NCBI GenBank assembly: GCA_934500835.1
Contig: CAKSTR010000008.1
Location: 62,001 to 126,000 of the forward strand
Direction: 5' to 3'
Source of the DNA: an uncultured Paracoccaceae bacterium
GTDB taxonomy: Bacteria > Pseudomonadota > Alphaproteobacteria > Rhodobacterales > Rhodobacteraceae
DNA length: 64,000 nt
Under the pieces are notes generated by a model that saw only the letters and a list, made by a program, of their open reading frames with translations, ran no database searches and had not been told where the DNA came from. This document shows positions 56,936 to 64,000 of the stretch, piece by piece (position 1 is the first letter of the stretch; the number at the start of each line of letters is the position of its first letter). Position numbers and translations under genes: made by a program.

Positions 56936-57406
56936 TCAGGGCAAGGCCCGATACAGCATCCGTCGCACGGCAAAGCCATTCGCCTCGAAGAAGGCATGGG
57001 CGTCATGGTTGCCCTCCCATGTGTCAAGCAGCACCTCATCGCAGCCCTCGTCACGGGCCAGCCCCCGTGCGGCGGCCAGAAGGGCCGCGCCCACGCCCCT
57101 GCGGCGGGCTTCGGGGGCGACCGCGATCTGGTCGACGATCACCCGGCGGATCGGAGGCGAAAAGACGGAAAGCGCCCGGCCCGACAGCGCGCAAAGCGCA
57201 TAGCCAAGCACGGGGTCGCCGGCCAGAAAGCAGCTCACACCGGGTTCGCCCAGCCTGTCGCGGAAGAAGGCCTCAAGCGCGAGCGGGTCCGGGTCGGGGA
57301 AGAACACATCCGGGTAATGCGCGGCATGCCAGCCCTGCACATGGGCGTTCAGCCGGGCGATTCCGGCGGCATCCTCTGGCGTCGCACGGCGGATTTCGAG
57401 TGCCAT
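56936..57406 (-). CDS. GNAT family N-acetyltransferase
   Basis: 156 residues from ATG at 57406. Acetyl-CoA binding motif A is VDQIAVAPEARRRGVGAALLAAARGLARDEGCDEVLLDTWEGNHDAHAFFEANGF (QVA-R-x-x-G-x-G/A pattern). Rim-like or toxin-resistance type acetyltransferase; substrate unknown. It is inserted between dnaX and ebfC, which are usually adjacent, and is preceded by an AT-rich palindrome after the dnaX stop. Codon use is similar to its neighbours. Confidence 0.88.
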   Translation of the reverse strand: MALEIRRATPEDAAGIARLNAHVQGWHAAHYPDVFFPDPDPLALEAFFRDRLGEPGVSCFLAGDPVLGYALCALSGRALSVFSPPIRRVIVDQIAVAPEARRRGVGAALLAAARGLARDEGCDEVLLDTWEGNHDAHAFFEANGFAVRRMLYRALP

Positions 57407-57423
57407 CACCGGCCGCCCGGTTC

Positions 57424-57444
57424 CCGATTTTCGTCGAAAATCGG
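57424..57444. terminator. AT-rich palindrome between dnaX and the GNAT gene
   Basis: Perfect arms CCGATTTTCG / CGAAAATCGG around a single T, nine bases beyond the dnaX stop. Almost the same sequence as the palindrome at 22327. Could end the dnaX transcript, partially or fully. Confidence 0.5.
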
Positions 57445-57452
57445 TGCGCCGG

Positions 57453-59210
57453 TCATTCTTCGAACGGGTCCCAGTCGTCGTCCATCTCCGGGTCGGCCTC
57501 GGGCAGGGCCTCTGCCGCCGCACGGGCCGCCATCGCCTCGGGCGACCGGATCTCGGCGATCTTCGTCCCCGGAAAGGCCAGCATCACGGCCTGAACCAAC
57601 GGATTGCCCTGCGCTTCGGCTTCTTGCGCCAGCCGGTCGGCATCGCGGGTCTCGGCAATCGTCGGCGCACCGCCCGACGCCACCACCGAGACGCCCCAAC
57701 GCGCGCCCGTCCAGCCCTGCAGCCGCTGGCCCAGCCTTGCGGCCAGATCGGGCTTGGCCTGCGGCACCGGCTCGAATTCGATCCGGCCGGGGGAAAAGCG
57801 GACAAGGCGAAGGCAGTCCTCGACCTCTTTCAGCAAGAGCATGTCGCGCTTGTCGCGGATCAGATCGACCACGGCATCAAAGGTCGCATAGACCTGCAAC
57901 TGCCCCTCGGCCAGAACCGGAGCCGTCGCGGCCATGGTCGGGCCGCGCATGGGGGCGGTTGGGGCGTGCATCGCGGCGCCATGGACCGTGCCGCCGCCTG
58001 CGGGCGCACCCCCGGCCATCCCGCCCGCAGGCGGGGTAGGGCGCGGGCCGTCGGTCAGCTTGCGCACCAGCGTTTCGGGGTCCGGCAGTTCGGCCACATG
58101 GGTCAGCCGGATCACCGCCATCTCGGCCGCCATCATCGCGTTGGGGGCCAGCGCCACCTCTTCCATCGCCTTCAGCAGCATCTGCCACATCCGGCCAAGG
58201 CTGCGCATCGACAGCCGCCCGGACATTTCCAGCCCGCGGCTGCGCTCATCGGGCGGAACGGTCGGGTCCTCGGCGGCCTCGGGGGTGATCTTGATGACCG
58301 AGATCCAATGCGTGACCTCGGCCAGATCGCGCAGGACCGCCATCGGGTCGGCCCCGTCGGAATATTGCGCCGACAGCTCTGCCAGCGCCGCCGCCGCATC
58401 GCCGCGCATCACCATGTCGAAAAGGTCCAGCACCCGGCCCCGGTCGGCCAGACCCAGCAGGGCGCGGACCTGATCGACGGTGGTTTCCCCCGCGCCATGG
58501 CTGATCGCCTGATCAAGGATCGAGGTGCCGTCGCGGGCCGAACCTTCCGCGGCACGGGTGATCAGCGCCAGGGCGTCGTCGCTGATCTGCGCACCCTCGG
58601 CGGTGGCGATCCTGCGCAGCAGGGCGATCATCACCTCGGGTTCGATCCGTTTCAGGTCGAAACGCTGGCAGCGCGACAGGACCGTCACCGGAACCTTGCG
58701 GATTTCGGTGGTGGCGAAGATGAATTTCACATGCGCGGGCGGCTCCTCAAGCGTCTTCAGCAGCGCGTTGAAGGCGCTGGTCGACAGCATGTGGACTTCG
58801 TCGATGATGTAGATCTTGTAGCGCGCCGAGGCCGCCCGGTAATGGACGGAATCGATGATCTCGCGGATGTCGCCCACCCCGGTGTGCGAGGCGGCGTCCA
58901 TCTCCATCACATCGACGTGGCGACCCTCCATGATCGCCACGCAATGCTCACACCTGCCGCAAGGTTCGGTCGTCGGGCCGCCGGTGCCGTCGGGGCCGAC
59001 GCAGTTCAGCCCCTTGGCGATGATCCGCGCCGTGGTGGTCTTGCCGGTGCCGCGGATGCCGGTCATCACGAAGGCCTGTGCGATGCGGTCGGCGGCAAAG
59101 GCGTTGCGCAGGGTGCGCACCATCGCCTCTTGTCCGACCAGATCGGCGAAGGTCTCGGGCCGGTACTTGCGGGCCAGAACCTGATAGGCTTTCTCGGGTG
59201 TGTCGGACAT
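57453..59210 (-). CDS. dnaX: DNA polymerase III subunits gamma and tau
   Basis: 585 residues. Clamp-loader ATPase. P-loop GIRGTGKTTT (residues 51-60), zinc-binding cysteines (CGRCEHC and an upstream Cys), Walker B/DEVH IYIIDEVHMLSTSAFNALLKTLEEPP, and the SRC sensor motif LSRCQRFDLKRIEPE. The C-terminal tau part (about 370-585) is a Gly/Ala/Pro-rich linker followed by a short conserved end with EADPEMDDDWDPFEE. I did not look for a frameshift signal that would produce gamma. First gene of the dnaX-GNAT-ebfC-recR run. Confidence 0.96.
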   Translation of the reverse strand: MSDTPEKAYQVLARKYRPETFADLVGQEAMVRTLRNAFAADRIAQAFVMTGIRGTGKTTTARIIAKGLNCVGPDGTGGPTTEPCGRCEHCVAIMEGRHVDVMEMDAASHTGVGDIREIIDSVHYRAASARYKIYIIDEVHMLSTSAFNALLKTLEEPPAHVKFIFATTEIRKVPVTVLSRCQRFDLKRIEPEVMIALLRRIATAEGAQISDDALALITRAAEGSARDGTSILDQAISHGAGETTVDQVRALLGLADRGRVLDLFDMVMRGDAAAALAELSAQYSDGADPMAVLRDLAEVTHWISVIKITPEAAEDPTVPPDERSRGLEMSGRLSMRSLGRMWQMLLKAMEEVALAPNAMMAAEMAVIRLTHVAELPDPETLVRKLTDGPRPTPPAGGMAGGAPAGGGTVHGAAMHAPTAPMRGPTMAATAPVLAEGQLQVYATFDAVVDLIRDKRDMLLLKEVEDCLRLVRFSPGRIEFEPVPQAKPDLAARLGQRLQGWTGARWGVSVVASGGAPTIAETRDADRLAQEAEAQGNPLVQAVMLAFPGTKIAEIRSPEAMAARAAAEALPEADPEMDDDWDPFEE

Positions 59211-59303
59211 TCTGGGAACTCGGGTGACTCGGGGCTTCGGCACTGGTGCGCAGACTAGGCGCGGGGGGCGGCAAGGTCCACCGGTTAGCATATGGGGAGA
59301 GGG

Positions 59304-59825
59304 ATGCCGCTTGTCATCGCAAGCCTGCCGGTCGGCACGGGCACGCTGGCGCTTTGCGCGATGCCGGGGCGGGGCGGGGCCTATGATGCCGATCTGCGCG
59401 ACATTCTGGCCTTTGGCCCTGCACTGGTGCTGACCATGGCCACGGGGGCCGAGATGGCGGCCAGGGGGGCGGCCGGATTGCCCGCCGATCTGGCGGACCA
59501 CGGCATCATGTGGCGGCATCTCCCGGTCGCGGATTTCGGCCTGCCCGATGCGACGGTGCGTGGCGCCTGGCCCGAAATATCGGCCGAGGCGCGCGGGGTT
59601 CTGGGGGGCGGCGGCACTGTCCTTGTGCATTGCATGGGCGGCTGCGGCAGGTCGGGCATGGCCGTCCTGCGGCTGATGGTGGATGCCGGCGAGGCCGCCG
59701 ACAGCGCCCTTGGCCGCCTGCGCGCCGCCCGTCCCTGCGCGGTCGAGACGCCTGCGCAGCTGGATTGGGCCTGCGCCGGGGGCACGGCCGGCCAGAGCGC
59801 GCGGGTCAGACCGGGGTCGCAGTGA
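59304..59825 (+). CDS. Protein-tyrosine/dual-specificity phosphatase-like protein
   Basis: 173 residues from ATG at 59304 (GGGGAGAGGG directly upstream); an in-frame ATG at 59292 has no ribosome binding site. P-loop HCMGGCGRSGMAVLRLM with Cys110 matches HCx5RS of cysteine phosphatases, and the DFGLPD loop before it resembles the general-acid loop (VADFGLPD). Small, single-domain cytosolic phosphatase; target unknown. It ends convergently inside the last 20 bases of the SitD-like permease gene. Confidence 0.87.
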   Translation: MPLVIASLPVGTGTLALCAMPGRGGAYDADLRDILAFGPALVLTMATGAEMAARGAAGLPADLADHGIMWRHLPVADFGLPDATVRGAWPEISAEARGVLGGGGTVLVHCMGGCGRSGMAVLRLMVDAGEAADSALGRLRAARPCAVETPAQLDWACAGGTAGQSARVRPGSQ

Positions 59826-60642
59826 TCCGCCGCTGAAGGCGGGTCTTGCGGACAAAGGCGGCCAGGAACAGCGCGGTCATGACCAGAACCACGGTCGGGG
59901 CGGGCGCGGAATCCAGATAGAAGCTGGCATAGACCCCGCCCAGCATCGAGATCAGGCACACCAGCACCGCGACGATCATCATCCGCCCGAAACTGCGGGT
60001 GACCAGAAAGGCGATGGCTCCGGGCGCGATCAAGAGGCCCACGGCAAGGATCAGGCCCGTCGCACTCATGGTGGCGACGATGGTCAGCGACAGGATGGTC
60101 AGCAACCCGTAGTGCAGCAGTCCGACCGGCAGGCCGGACACGCGGGCCTGTGCCGGATCGAAGGCCTGCAGCATCAGGTCCTTCCATTTGACCAGCAGCA
60201 GGACCGAGACCACCAGCCCGATGATGCCGGCGGTCCACAGGTCGTCGCTGCCGACGCCCAGCATGTTGCCAAAGAGGATATGGTCGAGATGCGCGTCCGA
60301 GGTGATCGAGGTGTAAAGCACGATGCCAAGGCCGAACATGCCCGAGAACACCACCCCCATCACCGTGTCCTGCTTCACCCGGCTGTTCTGGGCCAGATAG
60401 CCGGTGGCGACGGCGGTGAAGAGACCGGCGACGAAGGCGCCAAGGATCAGCGGGAAGCCAAGGATATAGGCCAGCACGATCCCGGGCAGCACCGCATGGC
60501 TGACGGCATCGCCCATCAGCGCCCAGCCCTTCAGCACCAGAAAGCAGGACAGAAGGGCTGTCGGCACCGCGACCATGGCGGCGATCAGGAAGGCCTTCTG
60601 CATGAAGGCGAACTGGAAGGGCAGAAGCAGCTGGTCGATCAC
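59806..60642 (-). CDS. sitD: Manganese/iron ABC transporter permease (SitD-like)
   Basis: 278 residues, eight to nine hydrophobic helices, ABC-3 metal permease family. Starts LLLPFQFAFMQKAFLIAAMVAVPTALLSCFLVLKGWALMGDAVSHAVLPGIVLAYILGFPLILGAFVAGL, a family signature. Second of two permeases; overlaps the preceding one by four bases. Part of sitABCD, importing Mn2+ and possibly Fe2+. Confidence 0.92.
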   Translation of the reverse strand: MIDQLLLPFQFAFMQKAFLIAAMVAVPTALLSCFLVLKGWALMGDAVSHAVLPGIVLAYILGFPLILGAFVAGLFTAVATGYLAQNSRVKQDTVMGVVFSGMFGLGIVLYTSITSDAHLDHILFGNMLGVGSDDLWTAGIIGLVVSVLLLVKWKDLMLQAFDPAQARVSGLPVGLLHYGLLTILSLTIVATMSATGLILAVGLLIAPGAIAFLVTRSFGRMMIVAVLVCLISMLGGVYASFYLDSAPAPTVVLVMTALFLAAFVRKTRLQRRITATPV

Positions 60643-61517
60643 GGCAGGACCTCGCGGCCCGCCGCATCCTCGCGCAGCGCGGCGCGGGCCTTGGCGCGGG
60701 CGGCCAGCAGCCCGTGTTTCGGGGCCAGGACGAAGGCCGCAAGGAAGATCAGGGTCTGCAGGCAGACGATGATGCCGCCCGTCGCCCCGTCAAGGAAATA
60801 GCTGAGATAGGCGCCAAGGAAGCTGGTCACCGTGCCGATGGCGACCGAAAGCGCGATCAGGCGCGGGAAGCGGTCGCACAGCAAATAGGCGGTGGCGCCC
60901 GGCGTCACCACCATGGCGATGACAAGGAAGGCCCCCACCGTCTGCATCGCGGCCACGACGCAGGCGGACAGCAGGATGAAGAACACCGCCTTCAGCAGCC
61001 CCGGCCGCAGCCCGATCGACCTTGCGTGGCTTTCGTCGAAGAACACCACCATCAGATCCTTCCACTTCGCCAGCAGCACCGCCAGCGAGACGAAGCCGAT
61101 GATCGCCAGCTGCAGCGTGTCGCCGGGCGTGATCGCAAGGATATTGCCCATGGTGATGGTCTGGACCGAGACCGCCATCGGGTTGATCGAGACCATGAAC
61201 AGGCCAAGCCCGAAGAAGCCGGTGAATATGAGGCCGATCACCACATCCGCCTTCAGCCCCGATCTGTCCGACAGGAACAGCATCGCCGCCGCCGCAAGCC
61301 CGCCCGACAGGAAGGCACCAAGCGCGAAGGGCAGGCCCAGCATGTAGGCCCCCGCCACACCTGGCACCACGGAATGCGAAAGCGCATCGCCGATCAGCGA
61401 CCAGCCCTTCAGCATCAGATAGCTGGACAGAAAGGCGCAGACCCCGCCGACAAGGGCCGAGACCCACATCGCATTGGTCATGTAGCCATAGCCGAAGGGT
61501 TCCAGCAGCACGGTCAT
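60639..61517 (-). CDS. sitC: Manganese/iron ABC transporter permease (SitC-like)
   Basis: 292 residues, ABC-3 metal permease family, about nine hydrophobic helices. [34 protein letters not shown] is the shared signature with the other permease, and the [14 protein letters not shown] loop binds the ATPase. Overlaps both neighbours by four bases. The C-terminal tail is longer and basic. Confidence 0.92.
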   Translation of the reverse strand: MTVLLEPFGYGYMTNAMWVSALVGGVCAFLSSYLMLKGWSLIGDALSHSVVPGVAGAYMLGLPFALGAFLSGGLAAAAMLFLSDRSGLKADVVIGLIFTGFFGLGLFMVSINPMAVSVQTITMGNILAITPGDTLQLAIIGFVSLAVLLAKWKDLMVVFFDESHARSIGLRPGLLKAVFFILLSACVVAAMQTVGAFLVIAMVVTPGATAYLLCDRFPRLIALSVAIGTVTSFLGAYLSYFLDGATGGIIVCLQTLIFLAAFVLAPKHGLLAARAKARAALREDAAGREVLP

Positions 61518-62410
61518 TTCGCCTGCTCCGCAGCGGCCGTGCGGGTCCGGCCGGCATATTGCACCAGCGGACGTTCGTCATCGGTCAGGATCGACACATG
61601 GCGCGTGTCGTCATCGTCATGCAGCGCATCGCCGCCCAGCGTGAAGTGGCGCAGCACGCCGCCGAAGGCCGCCTCAAGATTCTCGCGCGTGAAGGTGGTC
61701 TCGGTCGGCCCGTAGCCCAGCACCGTGCCCTTGACCAGCACGACGCGGTCGCAGAACTCGGGCACGGAGCCAAGGTTGTGGGTCGAGACCAGCATCACCC
61801 GGCCCTCATCGCGCAATTCGCGCAGAAGGGCGATGATCTGCTCTTCGGTCTTCACATCGACGCCGGTGAAGGGTTCGTCCAGCAGGATCACCAGCCCGTC
61901 CTGCGCCAGCGCCCGGGCCAGGAACACCCGCTTCTTCTGCCCGCCCGACAGCTCTCCGATCTGGCGGTGGCGGAAATCCTGCATGTTCACCCGCGCAAGC
62001 GCCGTGCCGACCGCCTGATGATCCTTCGCAGAGGGGCGGCGCAGAAAGCCCATGTGGCCATAGCGGCCCATCATCACCACGTCCTCGACCAGCACCGGAA
62101 AGGACCAGTCCACCTCTTCGGCCTGCGGGACATAGGCGACAAGGTTGCGCTTCAGCGCCTCTTTCACCGACAGGCCCAGCAGGCGGATGTCGCCCCTTGC
62201 GACCGGGACGAAGCCCATGATCGCCTTGAAAAGCGTGGATTTGCCCGACCCGTTCACCCCCACCAGCGCCGTCACCGTGCCCTTCGGGATCTGGAAGCTG
62301 GCATTGCGCAGGGCGGTGTGGCCGTTGCGGTAGGTCACCGTCACATCCCGCGCGGCGATGCCTTCTGCGGCATCGGGGGCGGCGCTGGTCCTGTCATCAG
62401 GCATCGTCAT
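61514..62410 (-). CDS. sitB: Manganese/iron ABC transporter ATP-binding protein (SitB-like)
   Basis: 298 residues from ATG at 62410. ABC ATPase of the metal importer: Walker [10 protein letters not shown], signature [15 protein letters not shown], Walker [15 protein letters not shown]-loop STHNL. Substrate class read from operon context (TroA-like binding protein, two ABC-3 permeases). It starts 84 bases after sitA, the usual order. Confidence 0.93.
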   Translation of the reverse strand: MTMPDDRTSAAPDAAEGIAARDVTVTYRNGHTALRNASFQIPKGTVTALVGVNGSGKSTLFKAIMGFVPVARGDIRLLGLSVKEALKRNLVAYVPQAEEVDWSFPVLVEDVVMMGRYGHMGFLRRPSAKDHQAVGTALARVNMQDFRHRQIGELSGGQKKRVFLARALAQDGLVILLDEPFTGVDVKTEEQIIALLRELRDEGRVMLVSTHNLGSVPEFCDRVVLVKGTVLGYGPTETTFTRENLEAAFGGVLRHFTLGGDALHDDDDTRHVSILTDDERPLVQYAGRTRTAAAEQAK

Positions 62411-62493
62411 TCGCTTTCTGCCGGATCGGGACGGCGGCCCTTCTGGCGGGACCCTGCCACGTATCGGGGTGTGGCAGGAAGGGGCAGAACCGT

Positions 62494-63396
62494 TCAGTTG
62501 CCGGCCGCAGTCAGGCCCTTGACCACGGTCTCGGTGGTGACCCGCAGCAGATCCAGATAGGTCGGCACCGGGCCGTCGGGTTCGGAAAGGCTGTCGACAT
62601 AGAGAACGCCGCCATAGGCCGCCCCCGTCTCACGCGCGACCTGCTCGGCCGGGGCGGTATTGACGGTGCTTTCGCAGAAGACCACGGGGATCTTGTGTTC
62701 GCGCACGCCGTCGATCACGGCCCGCACCTGCTTTGGCGTGCCCATCTGGTCCGAGTTCATCGGCCAGAGATACAGCTCCTGCATCCCCAGATCACGGGCG
62801 AGATAGGGGAACGCCCCCTCGCAGGTGACCAGCCAGCGTTGCGCCTCGGGGATCTTGGCGATCTCGGCCCGCAGCGGGTCCAGCGTGGCGCGCAGCCGGG
62901 CCTTGTAGGCGGTGGCGTTCGCGGCATAGGTCGCGGCATTGGTGGGGTCATGCTCCGACAGGGCCGCCGTGATGTTGTCGACATAGATCAGCGCATTCTC
63001 AAGGCCCATCCACGCATGCGGGTTGGGCTTGCCCTCATAGGCGCCGGCGGCGATCGGGACCGGCGTGATCCCGTCGGTCAGCGTGGCCGAGGGGACGTCG
63101 CCAAGATTGGACAGGAACTGGGTGAACCACAGCTCAAGGTTCATGCCGTTCCACAGGATCAGATCGGCACCCTGTGCGGCCACGATGTCCTGCGGCGTCG
63201 GCTCATAGCCGTGGATCTCGGCCCCCGGCTTGGTGATCGAGACCACATCGGCCGCATCGCCCGCCACATTCTGCACCATGTCGGCGATGACGGTGAAGGT
63301 GGTCACCACTTTCATCCGGTCCTCGGCCAATGCGAGGCCCGCCGTCATCGCCAATGCCGCCACCGCGCCCGCCAGCCGTGCGAATGTCGAAGGCAT
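62494..63396 (-). CDS. sitA: Manganese/iron ABC transporter substrate-binding protein (SitA-like)
   Basis: 300 residues. Cluster 9 (TroA/PsaA-type) periplasmic binding protein with signal peptide to about residue 24. Metal-ligand motifs are in canonical order: GAEIHGYEP (first His), [12 protein letters not shown] (second His), [15 protein letters not shown] (Glu) and [20 protein letters not shown] (family motif). No histidine-rich loop, which argues against a zinc-specific ZnuA. Two operator-like palindromes lie upstream. First gene of sitABCD. Confidence 0.93.
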   Translation of the reverse strand: MPSTFARLAGAVAALAMTAGLALAEDRMKVVTTFTVIADMVQNVAGDAADVVSITKPGAEIHGYEPTPQDIVAAQGADLILWNGMNLELWFTQFLSNLGDVPSATLTDGITPVPIAAGAYEGKPNPHAWMGLENALIYVDNITAALSEHDPTNAATYAANATAYKARLRATLDPLRAEIAKIPEAQRWLVTCEGAFPYLARDLGMQELYLWPMNSDQMGTPKQVRAVIDGVREHKIPVVFCESTVNTAPAEQVARETGAAYGGVLYVDSLSEPDGPVPTYLDLLRVTTETVVKGLTAAGN

Positions 63397-63428
63397 GCGT
63401 GCCCCTTTCCCCTGAATCTTGCGTCGTA

Positions 63429-63447
63429 ATTGCGACCGAGTCGCAAT
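63429..63447. promoter_or_regulatory. Palindromic operator near the sitA start
   Basis: Perfect 8-bp arms ATTGCGAC / GTCGCAAT with CGA between, 33-51 bases before the sitA ATG. Position suits a repressor operator over the promoter or transcription start. Confidence 0.55.
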
Positions 63448-63471
63448 ATGGATAGCGATTGCCGAAATTAA

Positions 63472-63493
63472 TGCAACTGAAAATCATTCGCAA
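63472..63493. promoter_or_regulatory. Fur/Mur-like box upstream of sitA
   Basis: On the reverse strand TTGCGAATGATTTTCAGTTG then CA, an imperfect inverted repeat with the GAATGATTTTC core seen in Fur-family (Mur) boxes that control sit genes in alphaproteobacteria. Between 76 and 97 bases before the sitA ATG. Confidence 0.55.
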
Positions 63494-63533
63494 CTAGGCC
63501 CCGCCACATGAAACCGCGGGGTTCGCCTTGCGC

Positions 63534-64000
63534 TCAGGGGCTGGGATGTGCGGTTTCATCCCCCTTCCAGTCGGCGAGTGACGGATAGGGGCGCCCGTTG
63601 CGCCCGATGGCGGGGGCGGCGGCGCAAAGCGCGTTCAGCACCGCCTCTTGCGTGGCCTCTGCCGCGGCGCGGAAGGGCAGGTCGATCAGGTTGTCGTCCA
63701 GCCGAATGACCGGCTGGAAGGCCGGTGCGTCATGGGCCACCGGATCGGCGGTGGTGAAGCACAGCGCGATATCGCCCGATCCGTGGCCCCAGAACGCGCC
63801 CAACCGGGCCAGCCCAGCCCCGGCCCGGCGCGCCACCCGCGCCAGCTGGCGGTCTGCCAGCGGCAGATCCGTGGCCAGGATGACGATGACCGACCCGCGT
63901 TCGGGCGGCGATTGCATTCCGCGCGGGTCGGGGCGGCGGCCGTCCGGCAGGATCAGGTCGCCCTGACGGCCGAAATTCGCCAGCACCAGCGCGCCAAGGG
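63534..64000 (-). CDS. P1 (S58) family peptidase, C-terminal part only
   Basis: About 155 codons continuing off the right edge. The DmpA/BapA aminopeptidase family: LVLANFGRQGDLILPDGRRPDP then the ERGSVIVILATDLPLADRQLARVARRAGAGLARLG segment with the serine that becomes the N-terminal nucleophile after autocleavage, and WGHGSGDIALCFTTADP. The end of the protein is complete (stop at 63534). The enzyme cleaves N-terminal or beta-amino-acyl bonds; substrate unknown. Confidence 0.88.
   Translation of the reverse strand, partial: LGALVLANFGRQGDLILPDGRRPDPRGMQSPPERGSVIVILATDLPLADRQLARVARRAGAGLARLGAFWGHGSGDIALCFTTADPVAHDAPAFQPVIRLDDNLIDLPFRAAAEATQEAVLNALCAAAPAIGRNGRPYPSLADWKGDETAHPSP

Noticed and set aside
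59211..59303. SRP RNA next to dnaX
   Set aside because: The region upstream of dnaX is where some genomes carry ffs, but the conserved GGAAGGAAGCAGCC-like core is absent in this 93-base gap.

Overview
The window comes from a GC-rich alphaproteobacterium, almost certainly a member of the Rhodobacteraceae/Paracoccaceae. The evidence is the norCBQDEF gene order, pseudoazurin beside nirK-nirV, a MbfA iron exporter under an Irr-type operator, the mlaA-mlaC pair, sitABCD metal uptake and many EamA/DMT exporters. Nearly every stretch is coding. Genes are often coupled by ATGA, GTGA or TGATG overlaps. No phage, transposon, CRISPR array or integrase is visible.

Layout. At 1-6.6 kb there are small metabolic genes (partial pterin dehydratase, GST, FemAB-like acetyltransferase, GDPD, RidA) and a type I secretion ABC/HlyD pair with no visible substrate. 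At 6.8-20.2 kb lie the Mla lipid-transport genes, a class A PBP, the nitrogen module glnK-amtB facing gdhA, aminotransferase and sulfurtransferase, smpB, dapA and two DMT exporters. At 20.4-32.4 kb are a lytic transglycosylase, rlmH-rsfS, the leucine genes leuC-x-leuD and leuB, a membrane protein plus EEP-fold hydrolase, two paralogous DMT exporters, and tRNA-Pro(CGG).

The main functional unit is a denitrification cluster at 32.5-46.1 kb. norCBQDEF encode the NO reductase and its maturation factors. nirK-nirV encode copper nitrite reductase and its companion, and pseudoazurin is the likely electron donor. nnrS and a DUF59-DUF2249-polytopic membrane protein module complete it. Two different Crp/Fnr-family regulators are encoded inside. 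Five TTG-N8-CAA-like boxes sit in the promoter regions, so the cluster looks like one self-regulated nitrite/NO regulon. Nitrate and N2O reductases are not in the window.

From 46.2 to 64 kb the content is mostly housekeeping: an ornithine cyclodeaminase-like enzyme, HAD hydrolase, S-formylglutathione hydrolase, MbfA, a TetR regulator with a small exported protein, accD-folC, dnaX-(GNAT)-ebfC-recR, a tyrosine phosphatase, sitABCD, and a truncated P1-family peptidase at the right edge.

Unexplained structure includes a family of GGATATTT intergenic repeats (three full inverted copies, two half copies), several AT-rich gene-end palindromes, three small ORFs, and operator-like palindromes at mbfA, the TetR unit and sitA. 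I found no convincing wholly new system. The most promising lead is the DUF59/DUF2249/membrane-protein module wired into the denitrification regulon.
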